Assembly: GCA_028023455.1 (NCBI GenBank)
Contig: JAQFVV010006471.1
Coordinates: 1,098,123-1,162,122 of the forward strand
Direction: 5' to 3'
Length of the DNA: 64,000 nt
Origin: Epiperipatus broadwayi
Lineage: Eukaryota; Onychophora; Udeonychophora; Euonychophora; Peripatidae
Shown here: positions 23,841 through 36,091 of the stretch, one piece after another
Numbering within the stretch: position 1 is the stretch's first letter
How the letters are laid out: each line of letters opens with the position of its first letter
Notes under the pieces: generated by a model
Told to the model about the DNA's origin: nothing
Seen by the model: the letters and a program-made list of their open reading frames with translations, nothing else
The model's database searches: none
Position numbers and translations under genes: made by a program

Positions 23841-26100
23841 GAAAATAATAATGTCACAATATTTAAAAAAAATCACTATTTTTGTAATAAAAAAATTTAA
23901 TTCAATATCAGTTTTAATTTTAGTGTGTAATTTTACTGATTTTTATTTTCTTGGTTAGAAATGTAAATTAATTGTTCAAGGGGAAATTTCTAAATAAAAA
24001 TCACAATTAATAAACATTGAAATCAGATATTCTGAAAATGAAATATAATGTATTTGCTTTTATTTATAATTTAATATTAAAGTAATGAGAAAACATGTAC
24101 CCCCCCCCTCCCATATTAGCCACAATTGGATGCTACACTGAATTTTAAAAAGTCAAAATATGAGATTTGATAGCAGTTTAAATATGCCTATAAGAGAAAG
24201 AGAAAAATGGATGTTTGTTTAAGTCAAAGAATGCTTTTTAAAAATAAATAAATTAACACATAAATAATATCAACTTTCAGCTTTTTAATCATGGATATAG
24301 AAAATGTTTAAATAGCAAATTCTATCATTTTATTAATTCTCATACTTAGAGAATAGTCAAATCATTAAAATATTTAATTTTGCATTGTATTTATTAAATG
24401 TAATTTCATTATTAATTATTTTTATAATAAAATTATATATTAACTTGAATTGCACAGATTTTATATTTTCAATAAAATATTATATATGAATAAAATTCTA
24501 TTGTTATTAACACAATTTTGTAATTTATTATTTATGTGATGTTACTTTGATTACTGCTGTCAAAACTGTATGTCATTAAAAAGTTATATTTATTTCAATG
24601 TTTCTAATTTTAAGTATTCTCATTTTTTTTAAAAAACTGATAATATTAAAAGGTAGAGTGTTTTATATGCCAGCCATGACCCTATACTTCCTATTCCATT
24701 TACTAACATAATCCAGAAATATTAAATATTTTTAATTTTAGTAATAATATTTTTTTTCTAGAAATAAAAATTCTCTAGGACAAACAGCTTCACAAATTTC
24801 AACTATTTTATACTGCTAATATTAAGTTTTCTAAAAAAATTCCAAGAAAATGTGAAATGATCAAAGATATATTTTTTTTACTTTTTTTTGATTTGCTGTA
24901 TTAGCTTATTTTATCCATGCTTAATATATATATATTTTAAATATCCATTTGCTTAAAAACTAAGAGAGGCTAACTTATATTGTTATAATTCTGCCTAAAT
25001 TTGCATTTATTTTGTCTATATTTATTTTTTTTTTAAAAAAAGAAAAAGCTAAACATATGGTCCATTGGTGCGCCAATATAACTTTAACTATCCAATTAAA
25101 TTTATATAGTCATATATGTATATCAAAATAAAACATAGATCAATTCATAGATCACACCCTATCTCTTATAAAACATGAGGATCCAATTTCTTTTATGATA
25201 ACTTACCAGACCACACTAAATATCCCTGTCAGAACCCCTCCCCCAAACCCCTACCATGGTTCTTCACTCCTCAGAGACCTACCCTGACACCTCTCTAGGA
25301 GTGCCAACCGAACCATTCGGTGGGTTCTTACATATAAAAATTCATCCACTTCATAACTGTATATTTTATAGTTGTAAGATTCAATATAATCAAATGAGTT
25401 AGTGAATGAGTGAATGTATCCTTATTTAATTGTTATAAATAAATGCTATGAATTAAAATAAAGCTTTGTATCAAATGCCAAGGGCATACTACTAAAATTG
25501 TATAAACAGTGAAACTCTATTGTTATATCTTTATGTGTTTTTTTTTAATGTATAAAGCGTCCACCAACCATCCAGATAAATCTATTTTTGTAATATTAAA
25601 TAAAATCCGATTTTTAAATATATGTTATGCATTGAAATGCCGCACTAAATTGATATCTGTTAAAATAAAAATAATTGAATCAAGTCTGTAAAATGTTTAT
25701 AATGAAAATAAAGTCTTAAATGTGTGAAATTGATTATATATATAAAATCATCTTGAATTTTGTCAAATAAATATTCATATTTTTAAAGTTAATCCAGTTG
25801 TTCGAATCTCCTTAATATATTTATGTATGTTTTTAACTTATATCTCAGGTTCACTCAATCTCTCATCATCACCACCAGTTGAGTTCTCATGCAAAACGTT
25901 ATAGCACTGGGCCGGGATAGAATGAATTCATGTGGTATCACCGTAGGTGTTATCAGTAGTGTTATATATTTAGAAAATGGGCAAATAGGTTAGAATTCAT
26001 GATTTCTCCTGACCTGTGTATCTCAAGCATGAAAGGATTCGGGGTACTTTTGCTTAGATTCTAAATTTTGTTGGATGGGCATACATTCTCGTCCGGTACA
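23841..26100. other. Mostly A/T-rich; possible LTR end at 26100
   Basis: Most of this stretch shows nothing. Two patches are richer in G/C: 25060-25335 and 25845-26100. The second ends CCGGTACA followed by ATAT, which resembles the terminus plus target duplication of the solo LTR starting TGTACCGG at 28782. No matching start was found, so it may be an LTR truncated on its left. Confidence 0.3.
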
Positions 26101-26106
26101 ATATAT

Positions 26107-27921
26107 TGTGATGACCACGTAAAGTCGTCGACACACATATATATTTATTAATAAAATTAGAAAGTAATAAAGGTGAAATAAATTAGCTAATAAATTTTTT
26201 TTTTAAAAAAGAAAGGTAGGAAAAGAAAAATTGAAATTCTAATGTCAAAATTAATGTGGATTTATGTAATAATAAGAGAAGGGAAGGGGAGCTGCATAAA
26301 TAAAGAAATGTGTCTCTTTCTCTCTTATAAGTCAAATGCTAGAAATTATTTTTGTTTATTGTGGGAGAGGGGAAGTGGATGCATAAAAAAAAAAGCGTTT
26401 ATTCTCTCTTTTAAAAAACATATTATAACAAATTAAAATAAATGTAAAACGTAAATGTGAAAGAAAAAAATGAATGAATTGTAAACTTTAAATAAAATAA
26501 ATGTAATATGTGATATGTAAAAAGAAACAATATGGCCGTAGGTGTGAATGTCTGTTGGACAAATTAAATTCCACGGACAAAGAAATGTTATCAACGGAAG
26601 ATCTTTGCCTGATCTGTTAAATTAATTGGGACTTACATTCCAGCCACTAATTAAATAAAGAAACATAATGATAAGAATTGGTTGGAAATCTAAGTCTTAA
26701 TTAAAAATTTTAAAAACAACGAACAAAGAAAGAGATTAAAAAAATGACAAGTATTGTCTGGCATTGCTAGTAGAGACTTTAGAGAAGCAACAGCTAAAAG
26801 AAAATGGAAGAAGTGCGTGGCTAGTGGCGTTAAAGGGATGTGGGTTCGGATTCAAGCCGTCTCATCACTGACTCGCAATGTAAGATCTTTGCCTGACCTG
26901 CTAGAGGGATCGCCGCTTCTGTAGCTGTCAATTGAAACTCAACCTAAAGAATCAACCAGCAAACTGGATGAAATAACCCCACAAACTGAGGAAGTTAATG
27001 GAGAACCTAAGGAATCAACAAGCAAAAAACTGGAAAGAAATAACCCCACAAACGGAGGAAGTTAATGGAGAACCTAAGGAATCAACAAGCAAAAAACTGG
27101 AAAGAAATAACCCCACAAACGGAGGAAGTTAATCAAGAGAGCTCGGGAGAAATACCCATGGGACAATTACAGCAAAGCCTAGGTAAAAGCATGCATGCAT
27201 TTTCATTTGTCTACTATTCATAACTAAATATAAAATTAGTGATTTGATAAAATATAACTCTATCAACAGGACTTTAAGAACTTTATATCTGATCTATTTT
27301 CATATATTTATTATAGCCATGTATTTTATAAGTGTGTGTTTATTATTATTATTATAATGTAATTTTTTCTATAAAGTGTGAATATTTTTATTAAACATAT
27401 TTGTCATTAAATTTCGTATCCTTGCTTTATTCTCCTATCACCAAGCTACGACAGGGGGGAAACTGTAAGTAGTGATTAAAGGGGCATACTGATTTGTTTA
27501 AGATATTCATGTGCTGCTTGTTCGTGTGGAATCCCAATTCTAAAAAATAAATAGCAAGTGCTGGACATTCGCTAAGTTTCTTTGAAATAGTTTGCTCTGT
27601 TCAGCAGCCGAGAGTTTTGGCTGGGAAAAATAATGCCAAGATAATATGTACGTATTGCCTTGGGGTTCAGTCAAGGGTATAGATATGAAGTTAAATTTGT
27701 ATCTGTATTAGCTCTCTGCTTGTATTGTAACGGCGTTGGTTAAAATAATGAATAAGATAATAAAGAATCTAAGTTGAAAACAATAAATGGATAAAGAATC
27801 CAAGTCGGTGAAAGAATTAAAGTATAATAAATTAAGTATAATGTAGAATAAAATAATCGAAATAAATATAGTTGAAAGTATAAATAATTACTCAACCGTA
27901 CGAATAACCATTTCCGTTGCA
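26107..27921. mobile_element. Solo-LTR-like repeat, copy 1 (TGTGATGACCACG family)
   Basis: Seen: starts TGTGATGACCACGTAAAGTC, ends CCATTTCCGTTGCA, and is flanked by ATAT on both sides (26103-26106 and 27922-27925). A second copy lies at 38838-40584 in the same orientation with small differences. Known: TG...CA ends with a short exact duplication suit a solo LTR. It encodes no recognisable protein. It contains a 67-bp tandem repeat and a 195-bp inner inverted repeat at its right end (TGTAACGGCGTTGGTTA at about 27727 against the terminus). The two copies are not the LTRs of one element, because the 10.9 kb between them holds unrelated transposons. Confidence 0.6.
26939..27133. repeat. 67-bp tandem repeat inside the LTR-like element, about 3 units
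   Basis: Units begin GAGAACCTAAGGAATCAACA and end GAGGAAGTTAATG. The last two are almost identical; the first is diverged. The copy at 38.8-40.6 kb has only two units (39663-39797), so unit number varies. One frame reads EPKESTSK, but each unit's length shifts the frame, so it is not a protein repeat. Confidence 0.8.
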
Positions 27922-28135
27922 ATATATACTGAATAATGTAATATCATATGAAATTTACCAAATCTATTTTGAATAACAATTGAATTGCACTCTAGTTGCC
28001 TTGTTCACTAACCTTTTTAGTGGATCATTTTTGTATTGTAAAAAGTTATTGAACATAGAGGACAGTTCAATTATTATTTAAAATAGACTTGGTAAATTTT
28101 ACATGACATTATATTTATTCAATATTAAAATATTA
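27922..28135. repeat. Short inverted repeat (foldback), about 200 bp
   Basis: AAATTTACCAAATCTATTTT near 27950 is mirrored by AAAATAGACTTGGTAAATTT near 28082, and the match extends over about 60 bases each side around a central block holding GTTGCCTTGTTCAC. No coding capacity. It abuts the preceding LTR-like element. Confidence 0.6.
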
Positions 28136-28781
28136 TTTATCATTACATATATATATATATTGTAATAGGCGGAATATACTTTATTTAGGATTCAAAAACC
28201 AGATGCAATAATTAAAGATCAATCTAATACTTCTTTGGAAGCTATTTAGTTTAGCTGGATAACACTACATTCTTCCAATATCTGAAACATGATTGAGATT
28301 GAGTTTAAAGCCCAATCTTTCTTAAAATGTATGTTTTAGTTTTGGATTTAGTTAATGTATTTTCTAAAATAATATAATAGCATTAAAAAAAAATATTAAA
28401 CCACTATCTTACTATGCTTCTTTTCCAGATTCTTCTTTATGCATTTTTTTTTCCTTTCATTCTATAACTATTAAATCTTGCTAGCTATTTTCAGCATAGT
28501 TCAGAAAGTCATGAATCTCTCGGATCTACATATTGAGTGAAACTACTAGTAGAAAATACATATAAGTGTACATTAATTTAACAAATATAACAATAGCTTA
28601 TTATATACAAACTTTATGCAATTTTACCATTAGTTGATTATATTTTAACATATTACATTTCAAATTCATATACAAAAAATCTATTAATTTTTCAAGTATA
28701 TTTTCCTTCACAAAGATATTATTTATTCAGGATATCTAGTTTTAAAAGACCTTGATGCCTCAGTCTGTTCTGCTTATATAT
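28136..28781. other. A/T-rich spacer, no feature recognised
   Basis: A (TA)n run sits near 28147-28161. I see no coding or terminal structure before the LTR at 28782. Confidence 0.45.
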
Positions 28782-30759
28782 TGTACCGGTCGCTCAATCT
28801 ATTCTTGAACACAGAGGGCGCCACCAGATCACATCACATGGAAAATTTGTTTACCGTGATCAAAAGGGGATGGTAATGATGGTTTGCACCGACTAAACTC
28901 AGGGAGACAGCAAGAGATCTTAACTATTGTTCAGACAATTGAGAAAATGAAATACATAGACAAACATCAGACAAAATAATTTAAACTAATTTGAAAATTT
29001 TATTAAATTCAATAAACAAAATAAATTAATACTAGCAAACAGAATACGAAAGTAAAGTGTATTCATCAGAGAGTGTATATGAGCTCTGCAAATATTAAAA
29101 CATTAAATGCCCTAGCAGAAAGATTCGTTCTCTCACCTACATTTTAAAAGGAGAATAATAGTATCTTCCTACTGGCAATTTATAAAAGAACAACAACTCT
29201 AATTTCCTAATTCAGAGATATAAAAAAAAATAACTACGTCTTGTAGGAAATCAATGAAGCAGTGCCAGCGAGCATTTCTTGGCCTGGAATAATGCATCAA
29301 GACCAAGAACGTCATTTTGCCGGTAGGACAGCTCATGATGTACCATGTTTAAGGCAATTCACAGTTGATTTCACATATAAGACAAGAAAACTTGAAGAAT
29401 GATTACGATCTTATGAATCTGGAAATGACACAAAATCTCCAACTTCAGAAAAACTAGAATAACAAAACACAACAAACTGCCAGCCAAAAGATTTGTGGTT
29501 TGCAAGAAGCGCAAACCTATTAACTTAAATTAATTATTGGACGATAGAATAGGGACAGAGCAAACTGAAAATTATGAAGATCTGCCAAAGCATTTAGCAA
29601 GAGTTAGTAATATCAAAGAAAGCATTAAACATATAAAATCTATTTAGCATACACTCTAGGATAAGTAAAATTTCAAATTTAAAAATTTTTTTCACTAAGG
29701 CTTTAAAGCATTTATTAAAACTACAATACATAAAATAATGACAAAAGAATACAATTTCTGATTTAGTATATAGATTGAGCAGAGACTTAGACTAGGTTTA
29801 ACTCTGGCAAGGTTGTAAAAAGGAAATTTACTTTAGTGTCCATACGTTTGGTGAGTACCCACATTTGGGTGTAGAACTAATAATAAAGTCCGCAATGGTT
29901 TTTCTCTGGTAATGGTGGTGGGAGTGTGGAGACATATCTTGAAACAGTTCTAGTTTAGGCAATCACGCCATCTTTGAAAGAACAGCAGGGAGGTCAGGAT
30001 AGATCTTTAGTAGGCTTAGCAGCATATTCCAGAGTTTTGATAACTGATGGCGTAAAATTCGGACGTCTGAAAAATGAACATAACTACTATATAAATTATA
30101 TTGAGTCTCTCATTAGCAGTTACGTGAACCTGAGGTTCTATATCAAGAGTAAATATGAACCTAGGTACGAAGAAATATCTGATGCAGAATAATATGGCAG
30201 AAGAATCCTCTGAATCTCACAATTCAAAGAATCAGTCAGAATAATAATTTCTGGAGAAGAATATCAGTCAGAAAAATACTTTCTAACTAATGAATGAATG
30301 CTTCTGTCCTAAACTCAGGGCTATTTATATCACTCCCTCTTATTTCCCACACAATCTTTCTTGTTTTTCAATTAAAAAGACTTAACCCAGGGCAAATCTC
30401 TATCTCCCGATCAATCTTAATTAAGAATTCTAACCAGGAATTTAAACTAATTAATACAAAATTAAATCTCCACTCCCAAAACAGATTATAATTACCAAAA
30501 AAATGTAAACAACTTTTAATTAAAAAAAAAACTTTTCTAATGATAAAACAAATAAGTTATAAGTTTTACAAAATTGACTTTTAAAATATTTCATTTTTAA
30601 ATTACAAATTTAGTAATAATAATAATAAAAAAACTATTCTTGAAAGAAAATAAGTGTGTGTGTGAATATACCATTATTATGTCGAAGAATAAATATTAAA
30701 TCTTTAAAATAACTGTAAAAGTCATGATCGGACTTTTAAAGCAGATAATATCCGGTTCA
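28782..30759 (-). mobile_element. Solo LTR, about 1.98 kb (TGTACCGG...CCGGTTCA)
   Basis: Seen: the terminal 8-mers TGTACCGG and CCGGTTCA are inverted repeats with one mismatch. Both flanks are ATAT (28778-28781, 30760-30763). A TATA box reading ATATAAATAG on the minus strand (30321-30330) and AATAAA-like signals near 29.0 kb suggest minus-strand transcription. Known: this is the anatomy of an LTR; no primer site or gag-pol lies beside either end, so it is a solo LTR left by recombination. Short open frames within it, such as 29974-30192, look fortuitous. Confidence 0.6.
30321..30330 (-). promoter_or_regulatory. TATA box of the 28.8-30.8 kb LTR
   Basis: ATATAAATAG on the minus strand, about 430 bases inside the right LTR end, embedded in G/C-richer sequence. 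A similar box occurs in the 53.8-56.6 kb LTR. Confidence 0.4.
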
Positions 30760-32101
30760 ATATATTTTTTCTTTTTTCTGAATACTACTCCAACTATCAA
30801 ATTTTTAGTAATATTTAAATCTTGTGCAAATGTCTTAACATCATCATGCATTGATAAGTTCACCAAGGATGTTCATTCAGTGTTCACCACCTAGTTCTTT
30901 CACATTTGACTGCCTGAAATATAATATATATCCTTGACCACCATTACTGAGATACATATCCATCATTACTATTAAAGAAGGCCCAAGATAGATGCTATCC
31001 TGGGGAAAAAAGCAACAAGCTGTTAAAAGAAGTCGGAAATGCTAGTCATGAACTTAATCAACTTTCGGGAAGATAGGAGTGCACTCTAAGAAAAACTATA
31101 ACAAAACCTAAATAAATATATATAATTTAAAGTTTAGACAGATATTATTCCCTTTACAAACTTTTATAAAACTAAAAGTAATTGAATTCTGATCCCTTAT
31201 TTAGAAATGGACTGATCTATATTAAATAGCTATAACTAGTGTAATTTAATATTTATTTTTGATTATTGTTATATATTTATGTAAATAAACATATTGTTTT
31301 AAGTTGTTAATTTGGTTTAATTCTCTCTCTCTCCATACCTCACTATACAATATTAATTAAAATAAAATTGGTTCAATTATATATGTGTGTTTAAAATACA
31401 TTGTCTGATATCTCAAGTAATGTCAGTTTCTTGCTCTTTCTGCTAGTCAGGGAATCAAGTGTTTTTTAAAACCTTCTTTTGTTGATACTTGTCTTTAGCT
31501 TGATGGCACCCAAGAATTTATCCTCAATATAAATAAGTATTCACAGGTGAGGTGTTTGCTTCTTGAGGTTAGGGAGAAGTGTGATGGTCTTGAAACCGTG
31601 GCTGTAAGTTGTATATTTATATACTATCTTCGATTTGATCATTGGTATGATTAATATGTAAAAAAAATATTAACTCCTCTACTTATGTAAAGGTACCTCA
31701 AATTTATATAAATTATTATTATTGCTAAAATTTAAATCCTAAGTAAAAATAGTAATCTGTTATAACTTATTCTCCTAACTTGAGATGAAAACATTTCAGT
31801 TATAAGTGTTAATTCAAATTGGGACATAGCAAGATTCCATTATAATATATTTTAAAAGAATGATTTTAATAATAAACTCATAACTTGCCTATTAATAAAG
31901 TAAAAAAAAAAAAAACATTTAAGAAATAATTTTTGTTTATTGATTGAATATTTGAAAATACTATGTTCACACACACATTAAAACATATACATACAAATAA
32001 TTTAATGTGCCTCTACATGAAGATAAGTAACATTTGCCCTTAAAATAATATTGAAACTTAATCAAAATTATATTTATAACTAAATAATCTATCCTCTAGA
32101 T
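30760..32101. other. A/T-rich spacer, no feature recognised
   Basis: Patches of mixed composition at 30900-31080 and 31390-31620 show no coding trace I recognise. Confidence 0.45.
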
Positions 32102-33738
32102 CAGTGTTTCCCAACCTTTTTTGGCTCACGTACCACTTGGTAGTACATCATGCTAAATTGTACCACTTCGTAAAAATGATTGTATTTCGTGAAATTTGTT
32201 ACTGTGAGTGTGTTATTTTATTTGCATTATAAATATTATAGGGTGACCATGTATGTATTCACATCTCATAATGAGACAAATTACATTGAAACACACCTAA
32301 ATGTCATGCCAGATTATAAACTCACTAAAATTATAAATGCACTGTAACATATTTATATGTATGTGTTTATTCAAAGTTTCATATTTTTTCCAAAATAATT
32401 TATTAAAGATTACATTATTACATTGAAGGTTATTTGGTACATATTTTGTTCAAAGTGTTTTCTCATTCCTTCATTTGGTTTTCCCGAATTTGAGTCTGTT
32501 TTCTCTTTTTCAGAGCATCTTGCTATTGGTTGGATCATGGAGAGGATAAATCCAGCATGTCCCAAGTCATGGTAAAAATAACCTCAGGGGTTATCAGGCT
32601 ATCTCTTGTTCTTGTTTTCTTTATATTGTTCAGCATGAAGTTAATATGATTAAAATTTTGATGATTAAATACTAGCTTACATCTAGTAATCCACAATAGA
32701 TGATCAAGAATTAATGAGAGTCTAATTTCTAGGTATGATCCTTTTCTGATACATTCTTTCAAATTAAATAATTTGGATTGATTTGCCTTGATCCGACTCA
32801 TTCTTTATCTACTATTTTGTCATGATTTCATTTACTAACTAATAAATGGTTTTAATAAAAACACAAAATTATAAAAAACCAATTAGTATATGTTCTTATC
32901 ATAATCAAATATGTTTATAAAATAAATTTAATGAGATCTTTGTGCTTGTTTCGAACAACATATTTTTTTGAAATTTGGTTCAAAAGATGCGAGGTATACC
33001 CTTAAGTCTACAGCTGCATTCAATCTGTTTCGATACTTATTTTTTAAAAAATATATATGAAGAAAAAGCTCTTCCTACTAATTCCATACTAGTAAACGGT
33101 AATAATAATTTAAGAGCTTTCTCAGAAAGTGTTCATATTCTTTAATGTTTAACCAAAAATTAATTAGATTGTGTCATTTGAATTCTACTTGTAAAGTTCT
33201 GTCACATGATAATTCTATTAATTTTTTTTTTATCCTTTATTGATAATGATGTAGCTTTTTCTAAATTTTCTGCATAGAAGGGGTTTGAAATCCAATTATC
33301 ATTTGTGTTTTCGGGTTTTGGAAAATATTTCATGAAAGACGTTTTTAATCCTGTTAAATATGCTATTATATTTTCTTCTATATCTTGAGACAGACTAACC
33401 TTATTTTCAAACAAAAAAATATGTAGAATTTCGAATACTTCCAGTTGATTGTTTTCGATACTTATATATATTACTGTTTCCAAAAATCTAATTTCTTAAT
33501 CATACTTTCAATTTTATCATTAACATTAAAGATCGTTATTGACTGTACATATAAACAACTTTACTGTATAATATTATTAATTAAAATAATTTTTATGAAT
33601 TATAGAAAAAAAACGTTTCTATATTTTTATGATTTAATTTTTTTTTTATGTCCGCCATTATTGATTATTTTTCGTGTACCACCAACCAGCAACTCGCGTA
33701 CCACCAGTGGTACGCGTACCACAGATTGGGAAACACTG
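32102..33738 (-). mobile_element. ZBED-type hAT transposon with both terminal inverted repeats
   Basis: Seen: left end CAGTGTTTCCCAACCTTTTT and right end GATTGGGAAACACTG are inverted repeats 1637 bases apart, with GTACCAC repeats just inside both ends. Flanking 8-mers CTCTAGAT and CTCTCCTA agree at the first four positions only. A transposase remnant on the minus strand lies within. Known: CAGTGTTTCCCAACC termini mark a widespread hAT group. At 1.6 kb it is too short for an intact transposase of about 600 residues, so it is internally deleted as well as mutated. Confidence 0.85.
32930..33483 (-). pseudogene. hAT transposase fragment (central region plus dimerisation domain)
   Basis: Seen on minus: a clean stretch at 33202-33483 with ENIIAYLTGLKTSFMKYFP then NWISNPF; then, across frameshifts, LSEKALKLLLPF, FSSYIFFKNKYRNRLN and DLRVYLASFEPNF down to about 32930. 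Known: this is the region before the C-terminal dimerisation domain and the domain itself in ZBED5/SCAND3-like hAT transposases; KNKYRNRLN is a signature block. The N-terminal BED finger and most of the catalytic core are missing. It is more recognisable than the same blocks in the 16.5-19.2 kb copy. Confidence 0.8.
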
Positions 33739-36091
33739 CTCTCCTAATTAAGTTTAAACATACTATCAGCATGATAAATAATACATATTATACTGCACAA
33801 ATAAAACATTATCAACAAAGAAAGAGCTATTATCTATTAATTCATACAGGAAAAAAATTACTTTGAGTTTAATTCAGATTTTCTGATTTATATTTTCTTT
33901 TCTCTACACCATTTCTGCAAATTTCTTTAATTCATCCATTAATCTTACATAAGGTTTCTTTGTAGATCTTTTACAATCTCTTGGGATCCAGTTTAGGATT
34001 CCAGTTGTCTGTTGTCCTTCTTCTAATAATATGCTCACCCCAAATTCACTTCAGGCTTTTAATTCTTTTAATAAACTCAAAGAATTGACTGTTACTTATT
34101 CTCTCATCCACATATTTCATTTTTGTTTATCATTAATATTAATATATATTTCTTTATATATTTTGCTGCAAGATCTTCAATTTTTACATTGTTCTTCAAT
34201 TACATATTCAAATCTATTCCCATAAATAAGTAACGATGGAATATAATGACAAAAAAGCAAACAAATTAAATATATATTTTTTTAAAGATTACATTGTTTC
34301 TACCAAAAACATTCCAAATTTAATTCTATAATTAATTTCAACAATTATCATTCAAGTTATATTTGACCAAAATATTTATAATAATTGACTTCATCTAATT
34401 TTTTATTATCATATCTTAAATTCTCCCTTAAATAAACTTATTAAAACTTACTTTAGACTTGTTACTATTTACCTTTAATTGTGGTACTCTTATAATATTT
34501 CCTACAGTTTTGAAGCAAAAATTATAGGCATGTAAAAACATTCATAACATTTGCAAATCCTGGAACATAAGTAATCTCTATACATTTTTACTTCTTTTTC
34601 TTCCTATTGAAATCCTCAAAATACTTTCCATAAAACTACTATAAAAGTTTTGAAATTTATGGGATTGTTTGGAATACACTTTTATTTGGGTACCACAATT
34701 TAATCTAATCATCACTATTGCCTTTTGATAAATACAGGAAATTCTCTATTTACATAAATCTGAATTACGTAAATCCCAACTTACATAAATAGTTAAACCA
34801 CTAAACATCACATGCTCACCATTTCTTATGCTTGCTCATAACTGTTATTAAAACAGGCAAAACTCTCCATACATATGCATAAGGGGGGAGGGGAGATATA
34901 TGTCAATACAGGCCTTACAATTACTTCTTGTCTCATGTTCTAAGTATCTCATATAACATATTGCAGTGTTTATTTTTATTTTTTTCCAAAAATCATATTT
35001 GTTTACATGCTCCTAATGGAGAATTTGTCATAAGTAAATACAAGACTGCCTTCACATTTCACAATTTGTCAATGTTCTAGTCCTATGTTTTGGACATTCC
35101 AAAGTTTTAAACCTAGCAGAAATGCAGTCAAAAACTTTTTACAATCTACTAACCAAAGCAAAATGGCAATTTTTTGGATTTTTTTAATAACTTCTCTTAA
35201 TATTTGAAAATGAAACTTTTTGAACAATCATTCCAATTTTCAAATTATGCTTTTAAAGTTTTGAATAAATAGATTCAACATAGGATTTAGTATATTTTCA
35301 TTTGGATAGACAAAAAATAGAAACGATATTATTATATTATTATTTGTTAAAATAATGGATATTATGAAAGGGATATAAAGGGAGAATATTTATGAAATCA
35401 TAATGAAGATGAAGAAATAAAGAGATATATAGCAACTGTCATTTGTTTTCCATAATATTTCATGTTTATTCAGTAAAAGTACTATCTAAGGTTTTTAAAT
35501 GTGGTGAGACAATTTTTTAAAAAAGAACTGAACTGAATATATTCTTTTACATAAAGATAGTGAAAAATAATTTGAGGGGATTCAATGAGAAGAAAATAAG
35601 ATAAAAGCATAATGAAAAAAAATTTGAACTAATTTTTAAAAAATGAGTATTTGAGATGATGAAGAAGGTAATATGCAATGACATAAAGTCTGTTCTTCAC
35701 GATTATGATTAAATGAACGCTGTTTAAAAAGGATGGATATAGCACTGGAAAAAAATATTGGTATATAGTCGTGCTCCAAAGCTATGAAAAATAATACTGT
35801 AAACAATAGTGATAAAATATTCAAAAAAAATTTTTAAAAAATAAATATTGAAAAAAACTAAGCTGATTAAAAACAACTTAGTAATGCAATGATTAAATAT
35901 ACTTTTAAATAACATATTAAATGAAAAGACTTATTGAATGTTTTGTAATTTAGCTTTATGAGGAAAAAAATGATTAGAAAAAAACAAAAACTATACATGT
36001 CATAAATAGACAAAATATGGGAATGATAAAGAAGCTAAACCATGATTTAATACCTATAGAATTATGGCACTTCTCTTTATAGTGATGTTTT
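33739..36091. other. A/T-rich spacer with one family B fragment
   Basis: Apart from 34793-34885 I see no gene, RNA or transposon terminus. Open frames are short and compositionally random. Confidence 0.45.
34793..34885. repeat. Tip fragment of foldback family B
   Basis: ACCACTAAACATCACATGCT and AACAGGCAAAACTCTCCATA match the joints and tips of the family B copies at 14.3, 14.73 and 23.42 kb. Only about 90 bases remain. Confidence 0.5.

Noticed and set aside
26810-26880. A tRNA-like gene or SINE (GGTTCGGATTC resembles a B box)
   Set aside because: The A-box candidate is poor and only about 20 bases away, too close for a tRNA-type promoter; the sequence is part of the LTR-like family.
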